The translations under genes were made by a program, and so were the position numbers. Shown piece after piece: positions 1 to 9,524 of a stretch of 32,455 nucleotides of DNA. The DNA comes from Candidatus Bathyarchaeota archaeon. Lineage in GTDB: Archaea > Thermoproteota > Bathyarchaeia > TCS64. Numbering within the stretch: position 1 is the stretch's first letter; every line of letters begins with the position of its first letter. The notes under the pieces are model-generated. The model saw only the letters and a program-made list of their open reading frames with translations, was not told the DNA's origin and ran no database searches. The stretch spans positions 1 to 32,455 of the forward strand of contig JADGNG010000042.1 of NCBI GenBank assembly GCA_017883585.1, written 5' to 3'.

Positions 1-88
1 CCACCATGTAGGTGAAGGTGAAGCCCACGCAGAGGATTATCACAACCCCAGTCTGTACCAGGGTACCCACTACGAGGGTTGAGAGCAT
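1..88 (-). CDS. branched-chain amino acid ABC transporter permease (LivH-like), N-terminal end only, runs off left edge
   Basis: Reverse strand from CAT at 86-88 reads MLSTLVVGTLVQTGVVIILCVGFTFTYMV, a hydrophobic N-terminus resembling LivH permeases; only about 29 codons visible. Confidence 0.45.
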   Translation of the reverse strand, partial: MLSTLVVGTLVQTGVVIILCVGFTFTYMV

Positions 89-188
89 CTTACCCTCCTA
101 GGCTCGGGGGCTTAAAAAATGTCGCAGGTTTGATCCCAGCTTACGCTAGGAGTTGAAATGAAAAAAAATAAAAAAGATAGGGATTTGC

Positions 189-2732
189 TTACGCGATCTT
201 GCGACTGATCTGCATTAGAGCTACGATTGCGGCTAGTGCGGCTACCAAGCTTGCGCCGATCGCTGCGTAGACCAGGGTTGTCAGACCGCTTGTTCCAGCT
301 GCGGCGTTGTCGGCTGAGGTCTTTGCGGCGTTGGCTGCAGTGACTGCGGCGGTGGCTGCAGTTGTTGCAGCGTCTGCCGAGGTCTTAGCGGCGTCAGCCG
401 AGGTCTGGGCTGCGGTTGCGGTATTCTGAGCTGCTGTTGCGGCGGTCTGGATGCTCGTAATTTGCGTTGTGATGCCTGTGACCTGGGTCTTCAGGTCATT
501 GAGCTGCTTGCTTAGGGCAGTGATGTCAGTTGTACCAGGTGTAACAGTCGTAGAGTTAACAACGGCGAAGGTTCCTGACGTGATGAGGTCGTTGCCGTTA
601 TCGTACCACTTGTATTTCCACGTCCCGATTTGGGCGTCGGTAGCGAGAGTCATCTCATTGCCGCCTGCTGTCTGTGCTGAGTATGGGAGAGAGTAGTAGT
701 CGCCTGTCTTGATCCACTTTGTATAGGTCATGGGGTCGCCGTTGAATACGAGAGAAGTATTTGTGTCGTAAATCCTCAGGTAGCTACCATCGGCTGCTGA
801 TCCAGATACACCACCGAACGAGTGTTGGATGGTGAAGGTGATTATTTCACCCTGCTGGAAGCTGACCTTGCGAGGCGTGGCGACTGCATGTACGGAGCCG
901 ACGATGAAAGTTGTCTGTGCGAAGTAGGCGTTACTGCTCTGGTCTGTTGCGTTGACGTAGTAGGTGCCCTTGCTGAGAATAGTTGAATCGGGAACTTTCC
1001 AGTAGGCCCTCACTATACCTGTACCGTTAACTAGTGCGTTTACAGGAGTGCCAGAGTAGTGCGTCAAAACCGTCATTGGCCAGGACCTATCGTAGGAACC
1101 TGTGCTGGTCTTGTTGTAGAGCACAAAGTTGATGCCCGTAGCCGTTAGAGCCTGAGAGAATCCCAAGCCCGCGACTGATACGTTGAATCCGTTAGGGGCA
1201 GTTGAGGGCGTCAGTGTAATCTTCGTATTGGAGGTCACCGTGAAGGTTGTGGTCAGTTTAATGTCAGCTGTGATGTCCCAGATCGTCACCGTATAGGTGC
1301 CTGGAGCCATCGAGGGAATGTATGCGACCTTATTAATGAGTCCCTGTGCAGAAATTAGACCTGCGTCAGATGTTGAGAGTAGGGTTTCACTTCCAATGGT
1401 GGCGTTCCAAGAGCTGGAAAGGGTGAAACCATTACCGGTGATGGTAATGGCCTTACCGGCTGGGCCACTTGAAGAGGACAACTGGAAGTAAATGGTTCCG
1501 ATCCTGAAGCTTGTAGAGTTTGCAATGTTGGAAGCTGTACTGGCGTGTATCTTGTAATTATTGTCGGTTACAGCAGGAACGTTAAAGACCTTCGTGAATG
1601 TGCCGTCACCCGCTGTGTCTACTGTTCCGATGTTCACAGTAGGACTTAGAGGTGCATTAGCTGCATTGTAAAGGTCGATTGTGACCGTATTTCCAGAGGT
1701 CTGGTCGAACCCAGTACCTGTGACAGTCAAAGACGTGCCCTGTGGTCCGTAGGAGGGTGTTACTTTTACATTGGTCAGTTTTGTTATCTGGAAGCTGGCA
1801 TGTGCGGCGTCCCCGGTGTGGGAGCTTCTGACGGAAATGAAGTAGGTATCACTTATATCGATTCCTCCCGGAACGAAGATACTAAGTGAAAATCGTCCTG
1901 ACCCGTCTACAACTACGCCACCAGTCGGCATGTTCCTGATTACTGCATTGTGGACTAGTACTGCGGTACTAAAGGAGGCGCCCTCCCATAGCTGGACATT
2001 CGTCACCACCCCACCGATTGTGGCAGTAGGGAAGAATCCTCGGCCGTTCACTGTGACGGCCTGACCGACCACTGCGACGGTTGGGTTGACTGTGATGACT
2101 GGCCCAACGACGAATGCAGTCGTGGCAAAGGGCTGCACTGCCGGCCCAGTTGAGTTGTAGGCCACAATATTGTATGACTGGGTTAGTGCTGTTGTCGGAA
2201 CCTTGAAAGTTGAACTGACTGAACCTAAGGCGTTGGCGGTTGGAGAAGCAATAACTAGGGAGAGCGTGCCGAAATCAATTCTGATTTTGGCATCCTTGGG
2301 GAAACCGTTCATAGTGGCAGTGATAGTGTCGCTTTGGAGTCCCGCGCTGGGGCTCAACGTCAGCGATGGTACCATGGTGAAGAGTTGGGAAACGACATTT
2401 TGGTTGGCATCTTTCAACCAAAGGTAGTGGGCTCCAGTGACTGCCTCAGGAACGTTAAACCAGATCTCATAGCTTCCACTCGCAGCGGCGGTAGTGGAGT
2501 TCAAGAGGCCGTTTATGCCGTTCCATGCATGTGTCACGTCGTCCCAGTAGAGTTGTACGACTGTACCAGCGGATACACCGGTTCCTAGAACCTTTATGGT
2601 GTCACCCTTCTGGCCAGAACCAGGTGTAACAGATGTTAGACCAATAGCTGCGTGAGCGAACATTATTGAAGGTAGAAGTGATAGCATTAGAGTAGCAATT
2701 ACTAACAATGGTATAGTTTTCTTACCATTCAT
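189..2732 (-). CDS. secreted S-layer-like protein: signal peptide, repeated Ig/TIG-like beta domains, Ala-rich heptad stalk, C-terminal TM anchor
   Basis: 847 aa; N-terminal hydrophobic signal (MNGKKTIPLLVIATLMLSLLPSIMFAHA); recurring 'P..G..G....V.G.GF' motifs; C-terminal xAAxTxA heptads then a hydrophobic helix with RK tail. Confidence 0.75.
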   Translation of the reverse strand: MNGKKTIPLLVIATLMLSLLPSIMFAHAAIGLTSVTPGSGQKGDTIKVLGTGVSAGTVVQLYWDDVTHAWNGINGLLNSTTAAASGSYEIWFNVPEAVTGAHYLWLKDANQNVVSQLFTMVPSLTLSPSAGLQSDTITATMNGFPKDAKIRIDFGTLSLVIASPTANALGSVSSTFKVPTTALTQSYNIVAYNSTGPAVQPFATTAFVVGPVITVNPTVAVVGQAVTVNGRGFFPTATIGGVVTNVQLWEGASFSTAVLVHNAVIRNMPTGGVVVDGSGRFSLSIFVPGGIDISDTYFISVRSSHTGDAAHASFQITKLTNVKVTPSYGPQGTSLTVTGTGFDQTSGNTVTIDLYNAANAPLSPTVNIGTVDTAGDGTFTKVFNVPAVTDNNYKIHASTASNIANSTSFRIGTIYFQLSSSSGPAGKAITITGNGFTLSSSWNATIGSETLLSTSDAGLISAQGLINKVAYIPSMAPGTYTVTIWDITADIKLTTTFTVTSNTKITLTPSTAPNGFNVSVAGLGFSQALTATGINFVLYNKTSTGSYDRSWPMTVLTHYSGTPVNALVNGTGIVRAYWKVPDSTILSKGTYYVNATDQSSNAYFAQTTFIVGSVHAVATPRKVSFQQGEIITFTIQHSFGGVSGSAADGSYLRIYDTNTSLVFNGDPMTYTKWIKTGDYYSLPYSAQTAGGNEMTLATDAQIGTWKYKWYDNGNDLITSGTFAVVNSTTVTPGTTDITALSKQLNDLKTQVTGITTQITSIQTAATAAQNTATAAQTSADAAKTSADAATTAATAAVTAANAAKTSADNAAAGTSGLTTLVYAAIGASLVAALAAIVALMQISRKIA
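294..437 (-). repeat. 21-nt (7-aa) tandem degenerate repeats encoding the Ala-rich stalk
   Basis: TAAQNTA TAAQTSA DAAKTSA DAATTAA TAAVTAA NAAKTSA DNAAAG read in frame. Confidence 0.75.
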
Positions 2733-3081
2733 TTTTTCTTTTTCACCTTGATTTATCGTCTCGGTAAACGGATCTGAGTAGACTCAAACCTATCTACCAT
2801 GACGATTGACAAATCCAGTTCATGATCCTACTTAAGCGTATGTCTACACCACCCCGCTGTTGTATACATAAGTAGGACAATGTATACAGAAAAGTGGATT
2901 GTCTCATAAATAATGAATAAGAATCTGGGTGTTTTAGGTCGTTTTTTTAAAGATTTAAAGCAGCACTGAATATTAGGAAAATAGCATGAAATATCCCTTA
3001 AAAACAGGGTAAAATCAAAATATCAATATAGAGATTAAAAACGTCTAAAAATAACTTTACGATGTTAAAATTGGTAACTTT

Positions 3082-3663
3082 TTATCGGATATACTTGATT
3101 GTAGCCATGCCTCGTAGGCTATCTTTCTCCGTCTCACGGTATCCAAGAGACTCCATTAAGCCATGAACATAGCTTAGGAGAAGTTTAGTGAATTCTTCCG
3201 ACATTCCAAAACCCGTGAACCTCAGAACAGCATCGTCGCCATCAGCTATCTCAACTTCGTCTAGGTTCCAACTTGCCAACAGGTCTCTTCGGAGGAACGG
3301 GATTATTTCTTCTTTCTCTAGCTTCCCAGCTAGGTATCGGCCATACCACCTACCCGCCTCCTCCCATACTGTGGGGAGATCTTCATCTCGCCGATTTCGT
3401 AGGTCATCCATTAATTGGCCCAAGCTGCTTCTAGGAACAACCATTGCGCCCGCTCCTTTGTGTATGTCAACCATTCTGTAGGCCTCGACCGCTTCCTTCA
3501 GAGTTGCAGCCCCTAATTTCTCAGCTCGCAACGCTTCCTCTAAGACCTCCACGGCGTACCCGGAGAGGCTTGTTCCCTTCTTATTTGAAACATCTTTTAG
3601 TCGGTTAACTAGTTCGCTCGGGAGCATCAAAAGCTTCGTATCTTCGGGTTGCTTCTTAGTCAA
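3082..3663 (-). CDS. RHH-like N-terminal region fused to an uncharacterised C-terminal domain (paralog A)
   Basis: 193 aa; N-term 'LMLPSELVNRLKDVSNKKGTSLSGYAVEVLEEALRAEKLG'; shares C-term WYGrY and SLGYRETEKDSLRGMATIKYIR blocks with the adjacent ORF. Confidence 0.65.
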   Translation of the reverse strand: MTKKQPEDTKLLMLPSELVNRLKDVSNKKGTSLSGYAVEVLEEALRAEKLGAATLKEAVEAYRMVDIHKGAGAMVVPRSSLGQLMDDLRNRRDEDLPTVWEEAGRWYGRYLAGKLEKEEIIPFLRRDLLASWNLDEVEIADGDDAVLRFTGFGMSEEFTKLLLSYVHGLMESLGYRETEKDSLRGMATIKYIR

Positions 3664-3667
3664 TTCA

Positions 3668-4234
3668 TCACTCCTTTGCGAGTCGTAATCTTATGATCCC
3701 TCGGCTTGCCTCATTTTCCAACGTTTTATAGCCGAGGACCTGAAAAGCCGCCTCTATGAAGGTCGCGAATACTTCAGTATAGCCCTTCGTGTAGCGTTCA
3801 TTTATGCAACTAACTGTAAGTTCGTCTCCCCTTCCCTTCTCAGCATTAAACTGGCTACCATGGGTTAGGAAGCCGATTGCCTCGGTCAGATCCTTGACGG
3901 GTTCCTTACTCCTGTTCTTGAAGTATTTGCCATACCAGAACCCCATGTCGCGCCAGAGGTCACGCATCTTTTCCTTATCCTTTACAAATGCAGCATCTAC
4001 TACCTGGTAGTATAGGTGCTCGACTGTAAAGGTGAGACCCATCTCGCGGGCGCGTTCCATGTCACCTCGACGATCAACTGCCTCTTTTAGGTTGAGACCT
4101 TGTTCCTCGGCACGTATCGCCTGCTCAAGGATGTCGTTTACAGTCTGGTAGACCGTGAGGCCACGCTTTTCTGCTAGCTCGGCGACCCTATTCGCAAGGT
4201 CCTCTTCCGCAGCCAGCATCTTTCGCTTAGACAA
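3668..4234 (-). CDS. RHH-like N-terminal region fused to an uncharacterised C-terminal domain (paralog B)
   Basis: 188 aa; 'DLANRVAELAEKRGLTVYQTVNDILEQAIRAEEQG' and 'GFWYGKY...VLGYKTLENEASRGIIRLRL' match paralog A block by block; 4-nt gap to it. Confidence 0.65.
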   Translation of the reverse strand: MSKRKMLAAEEDLANRVAELAEKRGLTVYQTVNDILEQAIRAEEQGLNLKEAVDRRGDMERAREMGLTFTVEHLYYQVVDAAFVKDKEKMRDLWRDMGFWYGKYFKNRSKEPVKDLTEAIGFLTHGSQFNAEKGRGDELTVSCINERYTKGYTEVFATFIEAAFQVLGYKTLENEASRGIIRLRLAKE

Positions 4235-4397
4235 CTTCCGCCTCCCAGTCCGAAGTTTCCATTTGGATTAATACTCCTACGGGTCTAAAACCTTTACCAA
4301 GTTCCCATGTTCCGCTGTAATGGAAGGTGGTCAGATCATTTAAAGAGAGGGTTTAGAACGGCCGTTCTAAAGCTTCGAACGACGGAGAAACGCTCAA

Positions 4398-4886
4398 CTA
4401 CCAGGGCTCTTTTTTCCAGCTTAGACCCCAAGCGAAGAGGTTTGAGACGTAATGAACGGGAATTGTAGTCAGGATCATGGCTACATCCTGCTGCCACGTA
4501 GGGCGTGGCACAACTATACTGCCCAATAATATTGCGATGATAATGAATCCTACCTGATCCCAAAGGGGGAGGGGTTTACCAGGCTTCAGGCCGAGACGGC
4601 GCTTTATGAATGCGAATAATAAGTCTCCGCCTATGGCGCCGACGGCGAAGAGCGTCCCCTGTAGCGCGTTTCCCTGGACAACCGCGAATAGGGCTCCGAC
4701 AGCGATGCCCGCTGCTGTGCCGTAGACTGTCTTATGGTCGCCTAGGATGCGTTTGCCGTCGCTCCAGCTCCGACCACCGTCGAGGGAGCCACCACCATGT
4801 AGGAGGACAGGGGCGGCATTAGCGAAGTAAGCAGGTAGAAAGAGCCAGATGGTTCCGAGGAACCAGTTGATCTCATCAATCACCAA
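4398..4886 (-). CDS. carS: CDP-archaeol synthase (CarS, DUF46 family)
   Basis: 162 aa multi-TM protein with 'FANAAPVLLHGGG...DGKRILGDHKTVYG...GGDLLFAFIKRRLGLKPGKPLPLWDQ'. Confidence 0.9.
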   Translation of the reverse strand: MVIDEINWFLGTIWLFLPAYFANAAPVLLHGGGSLDGGRSWSDGKRILGDHKTVYGTAAGIAVGALFAVVQGNALQGTLFAVGAIGGDLLFAFIKRRLGLKPGKPLPLWDQVGFIIIAILLGSIVVPRPTWQQDVAMILTTIPVHYVSNLFAWGLSWKKEPW

Positions 4887-5593
4887 TTTGGCTCTTCTCC
4901 GATCCCAGTCTGAGTTATCGCGAACCTAGTCGCGCCTCTTAGGCTCTCCGGCTTCTCGACGGTAGCCTGTTTCACTCCCTGCGTGGCTGTGTTCTCGAGC
5001 CTTATGACTGTGTCGCTCCAATATCGGAGTAAGCGATGGGCTACGGGTTCGACGTCTGGCACCGGTGAGTCGATTACGCTTCTTACCTGACCGGTAAGGA
5101 GAAATGAAACACTCATAGTGGTAGCGGTTTCCTTAATTGAGCCGAGCTGCCTGTTAAGTTCCTTGTTTTCAGAGAATGTTTTCTGTGAATTTCCCGTCTC
5201 GATTCTATATAACCCTGTAACTGAGTCGACACAGACCATATCTCCCCCGTTTAGTTTGTCTGGGAGATTATCAATTGCTTCAGCCTGCTCTTCGAACGTT
5301 GTTGGACGGAGGTATCTTAGCCTCAACAGATACGACTCGTCCCCTGTCATCTGAATGAAGCGATTAGGGGTAAACTTCGCGTCGGAGTCTATGTATAATA
5401 TCTTTGATGCATGATCTAAGCGGAGGAGATTAATCGCGGTGCTTAAGGCTAAGGTAGTTTTCCCTGATGCAGGCTCTCCGTAGACAAGGGTAACTGAGCC
5501 TCTTGCTAACCCGCCTTGTAAAAGGACGTCCAGGCCCCCCGAATCCAAGGGAATCCTTCGACCTGCATCAGTCATTTGGGCTCCCCTAATCAT
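4880..5593 (-). CDS. radB: RadB-like RecA-family ATPase
   Basis: 237 aa; Walker A GEPASGKTTLA, Walker B DMVCVDSV, 'GGLDVLLQGGLARGSVTLVYG'; overlaps both neighbours. Confidence 0.85.
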   Translation of the reverse strand: MIRGAQMTDAGRRIPLDSGGLDVLLQGGLARGSVTLVYGEPASGKTTLALSTAINLLRLDHASKILYIDSDAKFTPNRFIQMTGDESYLLRLRYLRPTTFEEQAEAIDNLPDKLNGGDMVCVDSVTGLYRIETGNSQKTFSENKELNRQLGSIKETATTMSVSFLLTGQVRSVIDSPVPDVEPVAHRLLRYWSDTVIRLENTATQGVKQATVEKPESLRGATRFAITQTGIGEEPNW

Positions 5594-6575
5594 TTGTACG
5601 GTGTATCAATGATGCACTAAGAATAGAATTCCCCTGTCCTTTAAGCAGAGCCTTGACTTCCCTCGCCTTTACAGCAGTCGTCGCACCTGGAGCCGAGACA
5701 CATGCCGCGCCAGCTGCCTGTCCCTCAAGTAATGCATTTATGAATTCATCTTCGGAAGGTGCTGAGGGGTTCCCGGTTTTCATTAGACTGTAGATGAGCC
5801 CAGCGCACAGAGCGTCTCCGGCTCCGGTTGTATCTACTTCCTCCACCTTGAAACTGGGCATAATGATCTCAGTTTCATCGCGAAGGGAGATTAATCCAGA
5901 TTGGCCTGTTGTTACTATTATTGTATTAGCTCCTTCACTGCGTAGCTTCCTTGCTGCAGATAGGGGGTCGTTGATGCCTGTTACTCGTCTTGCCTCATCC
6001 TCGTTGAGGTGCAGGATATCTATTGCCTTAAGAGCCTTTATGAGGTGGTTCCAATTGGGCTCGGTTGGGGGTATTACATCCACGAGGGCAATCGTGCCTT
6101 GGGTATGGGCTGCGGTGAGGAGTCTCTCGAGGTTCGCATCTATGTATTTCAAGCCCCCAATCGTGCCAAGAAAGAGCATGCGTGGCCCTTCAGTTAGTAG
6201 ATTCTCAATATACTCTGTTCTAAGGAGTGTATTGGCCGCTAATTCGGCTATGAATCGCCTATCCTCCCCCTCCACTGTTAGAGCTATATTCTTAGCAGTT
6301 GGTATCGTTTTAAGCACCTGAGGTCGGGCTTCGACTCCTCTGCTTTCTAAGGTCTCGCAAATGTACCTTCCAAGAATGTCGTCCCCCACACAACCAGCCG
6401 ATGCGACTCCTTTTTGCCCTAACTGAGCTAAATCCACGCCAACATTGGCGGCGTGGCCGCCTATGTTTAGTGTTATTCCCTTCGGGGCATAGATGAGGCC
6501 ACCAGGGGGGGTTATTGCTGGTAAGTGTGGGGCTACTATATCGATCATGAAGCTACCGGCGCAGAGGACATCCAC
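5586..6575 (-). CDS. PfkB-family carbohydrate/nucleoside kinase
   Basis: 329 aa; 'GGHAANVGVDLAQLG' and the PfkB signature 'DTTGAGDALCAGLIY'. Confidence 0.88.
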   Translation of the reverse strand: MDVLCAGSFMIDIVAPHLPAITPPGGLIYAPKGITLNIGGHAANVGVDLAQLGQKGVASAGCVGDDILGRYICETLESRGVEARPQVLKTIPTAKNIALTVEGEDRRFIAELAANTLLRTEYIENLLTEGPRMLFLGTIGGLKYIDANLERLLTAAHTQGTIALVDVIPPTEPNWNHLIKALKAIDILHLNEDEARRVTGINDPLSAARKLRSEGANTIIVTTGQSGLISLRDETEIIMPSFKVEEVDTTGAGDALCAGLIYSLMKTGNPSAPSEDEFINALLEGQAAGAACVSAPGATTAVKAREVKALLKGQGNSILSASLIHRTND

Positions 6576-6717
6576 TGGAGGTCGGGTTTGATTTGCACCC
6601 CGGATGTTTAATTGTTGTGGGGTCCACCACTTTGTTACTTGTTGAATAAATGCTCATTAATTCGTACTATGTAACTTCGACACAAGTTGATGTATCGGAA
6701 GCTCCAGGGAGGATCGC

Positions 6718-6936
6718 TTAGGATATAGTTATTGCTGTGACTGGGCAGGAGTCAGCCGCACGCTGGGCGTCAGTCTTGGCACCATCATCAAAGGAACCGA
6801 TAGATTTGCCATTGCCTTTGCCGCCTATGACTTGTGACTTGCTCTCTGAATCTCCCTCGTAGTGAGCTGGGTCTGTTCCGTAACATACGCCGCAGGCTAT
6901 GCAGGCCTCTCTATCGACCTCGATCTTGTAGGACAT
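6718..6936 (-). CDS. ferredoxin
   Basis: 72 aa; 'CIACGVCYGTDPAHY...AADSCPVTAITI' cluster-binding cysteines. Confidence 0.85.
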   Translation of the reverse strand: MSYKIEVDREACIACGVCYGTDPAHYEGDSESKSQVIGGKGNGKSIGSFDDGAKTDAQRAADSCPVTAITIS

Positions 6937-7012
6937 GGGATTTTCACTAGGTTTCGGTTGGGAACGTTTGTATTTAAATGTTGAAAACCGGTTTTCGGGG
7001 GTTCTCGGAGTG

Positions 7013-7965
7013 TCAGGGCTTCTCCACGAGCAGCGTTACGGTGAATGTGGTCCCCTTCCCCGTCTCGGTCTCGAATGAAATAGTATCGCCGTGTGCCTCA
7101 ACCGCGCGCTTGTAGTATGTGAGACCGAGCCCCATGCCCCCCGCTTTCGTCGTGTAGAGGGGGCGAAGATGCGCTCCCTTACCTCCTCGGGGATTCCAAT
7201 TCCCACATCGCTGACGGAAATGACTGTGCCGGCGCTGCACTTCTTAGCCTCGATTGTAAGCTTCCGGCTATGGGGCATCGAATCGACGGCGGTCTCAACG
7301 AGGTTGTCAATGACCCTGTGCATGATGTCCGGGTCGAGGCTGACGGAGTCAAGCTCCTCCCCTATTGTGCTGGTTACCTCGGTGCTAGATGGGATCGTCG
7401 TGCCTTCGAGGACATGCTTGATGAGTGAGCCCAAATTGGTCTTCACAGGTTGGGGGACGATCTCCCGTGTGCTCGATCTCCAGTCAGCGATCATCTTCAG
7501 AGACCTGGTGGCGCTTTCCTCGATGAGCTTGAGTATCCGGGATGTCAGAGTGGGGTTCCACTTCACCATCTGTATCGACTGGACGATCTGGCCCAGGGGA
7601 CCTCGCAGGTCGTGAGCGACGGTAGCGCCTATTTGCTCCACCGCAGCGATCACCTCAGTCCTGCGTAGCCTCTCCTCGAGTTCTATGCTCTCGGTCATGT
7701 TTCTCGATATGGTGCCCATGCCATCGCCGACCCTGAAGACGGACAACGCCAGAATGAAACGATTGGAGTCCCCGATGCTGCGTAGCCTATCAGCATGTCA
7801 TGGCTTGCCGGTCCTCAGCACCTCCAAGTACGCGGGGTACCACTCCGTCGACTCAACGCTGGGATAGAGTTCCTTGATGTTCTTCCCGATCAGGTCCTCC
7901 TTCCTCTTGGCGTTATGGAACCTTGCAAGTACGACGTTGTTCACGTCGATGAGGTTAAGGCGCGC
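7013..7965 (-). pseudogene. PAS-histidine kinase remnant: 5'-truncated, one in-frame TGA, one frameshift
   Basis: PAS fragment LNLIDVNNVVLARFHNAKRKEDLIGKNIKELYP..., TGA at 7798-7800, H-box VAHDLRGPLGQ, N-box HRVIDNLVETAVDSMP, then a frame change at IFAP|LYTTKAGGMGLGLTYYKRAVEAHGDTISFETETGKGTTFTVTL (C-run near 7156-7161). Confidence 0.8.
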
Positions 7966-7986
7966 GTGTCATTGTCATAAATAGAT

Positions 7987-8157
7987 TTAGACGAGATATC
8001 CAAGTTCCCTTAGGTATCTACGTACAGCGCTCTTTACGAAGTCTGGGACGCTGGTGTATCCATGATTACCATTAACAATAACCTCCTCAATTTTGGCGGC
8101 TAGATTCTCGGGGAGGTTGACGGTGTGGTATTTGTATTTTTTTTCGTCATCGGACAT
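7987..8157 (-). CDS. small RHH-family protein (56 aa)
   Basis: Reverse strand ATG at 8155-8157: MSDDEKKYKYHTVNLPENLAAKIEEVIVNGNHGYTSVPDFVKSAVRRYLRELGYLV; below the ORF-track cutoff. Confidence 0.65.
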   Translation of the reverse strand: MSDDEKKYKYHTVNLPENLAAKIEEVIVNGNHGYTSVPDFVKSAVRRYLRELGYLV

Positions 8158-8278
8158 TTCTAGGTTTTTTTAGCCGTTCTTTATTTAAAAACTTTTTTAA
8201 ATGGTGTGATTACGTTAATTTTAAATAAGATAATACAGATTGAAATTCTCATCAATTAACTAGTATGATATTATAAGA

Positions 8279-8989
8279 CTATGATCGGCCGAAAACAGGG
8301 ATAGTGGCTCCTGTCACCGCCTTTGAAGAATCCGAAGAGAGAAATAGTATGACCTCGGCGATGTCCTCGGGTTTTACCCACTTGGAGGTGTCTGCCTTTG
8401 GCATCTTCTCTCGGTTCTTAGAGGTGTCGATGGTGGCCGGCATGACGCAATTGACATTGACCTCAACCTTTGACAATTCCTCTGCGAGTGCTTCGGTGAG
8501 GGTGATTATCCCACCCTTCGAGATGGCGTAGGCGATGTTCCCTGCCCTCCGTCCACTAGGGGTCGCGTTCTTAGCCGAGACGCTCACAATTCTCCCCCAA
8601 TTCCTCTCGATCATCCCAGGGAGGACCGCTCGGCTGCACAGCCACGCTGACCTCGTGTTTAGGGTTACCATCTCGTCAAGCATTACCTCCTCAGACTCCT
8701 GCAATGGTGTCCCACCTGCATAGCCCCCAACGATGTTGAGTAGTACATCGACCCGTCCCAGCTTCTTCGTGACCTCAGCTATTAGGGTGGAGACGCTAGC
8801 GGGGTCGGTGACGTCTGCCTTGAACCCATTGACCTTTCCTTCCCCAACGTATTCGATGAGTTCCTTGAGCTTGTCCTCACTCCGGTACACGGCGGCCACA
8901 ACTGCTCCTTCGGCGAGGAACCTCTTCGTGACGACCCTGCCGAGCCCACCGGTTGCGCCGGTGATGAGAACCACCCTGTTGCTATGCAT
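8279..8989 (-). CDS. short-chain dehydrogenase/reductase (SDR)
   Basis: 236 aa; 'VLITGATGGLGRVV', 'NIVGGYAG', 'YAISKGGI' motifs. Confidence 0.9.
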   Translation of the reverse strand: MHSNRVVLITGATGGLGRVVTKRFLAEGAVVAAVYRSEDKLKELIEYVGEGKVNGFKADVTDPASVSTLIAEVTKKLGRVDVLLNIVGGYAGGTPLQESEEVMLDEMVTLNTRSAWLCSRAVLPGMIERNWGRIVSVSAKNATPSGRRAGNIAYAISKGGIITLTEALAEELSKVEVNVNCVMPATIDTSKNREKMPKADTSKWVKPEDIAEVILFLSSDSSKAVTGATIPVFGRS

Positions 8990-9104
8990 CTTTGAACCGG
9001 TTTTATCGTCGGAACGGGTCTTAATAGAGGATACCTGGCGCTAGTACGAGAAGTGGTCCGGGTTACCCCATGTTAATAAGGATAAAAATCGAAAGGAAGA
9101 CACC

Positions 9105-9524
9105 ATGTCAAGTCCGATTAAGCAGAGGATCAAGCCATCGCTCATGTTCACGGGCAAACACGCGGGGAAGACGGAGGAGGCGATCCACTTCTACACTTCC
9201 CTCTTCAAGGGTTCCAGAATCCTCGTGGTGGAGCGTTATGGCCCTGATGAAAGGGACATCGTGGGCACTGTCAAGTTCTCTTCCTTCACCCTTGGTGACC
9301 AAGTCTTCAACGCCATGGACAGCAGCCTCCCGCACGCCTACACTTTCACCCCCGCCGTCTCACTCTTCGTCAGCTGTGATTCAGAGGAGGAGATCGATAG
9401 GCTCCACGGTAAGCTCTCCGAGGGCGGAGTTCTCATTCCCCTGGGAAAGTACCCTTACGCCGACAAGTACTGCTGGGTGAACGACAGGTACGGTGTCTCC
9501 TGGCAGCTATTCTTCAAAAAATGA
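9105..9524 (+). CDS. VOC/PhnB-like (3-demethylubiquinone-9 3-methyltransferase domain) protein
   Basis: 139 aa; 'MFTGKHAGKTEEAIHFYTSLF...GGVLIPLGKYPYADKYCWVNDRYGVSWQLFF'. Confidence 0.85.
   Translation: MSSPIKQRIKPSLMFTGKHAGKTEEAIHFYTSLFKGSRILVVERYGPDERDIVGTVKFSSFTLGDQVFNAMDSSLPHAYTFTPAVSLFVSCDSEEEIDRLHGKLSEGGVLIPLGKYPYADKYCWVNDRYGVSWQLFFKK

Noticed and set aside
451-2588. Plus-strand ORFs opposite the S-layer-like gene (and most other small antisense ORFs in the track)
   Set aside because: They lie entirely inside well-supported genes, have no recognisable motifs, and fit the long antisense frames expected in GC-rich DNA.
4336-4563. 75-aa minus ORF overlapping the CarS 3' end
   Set aside because: Out-of-frame overlap with a confidently identified CarS gene.
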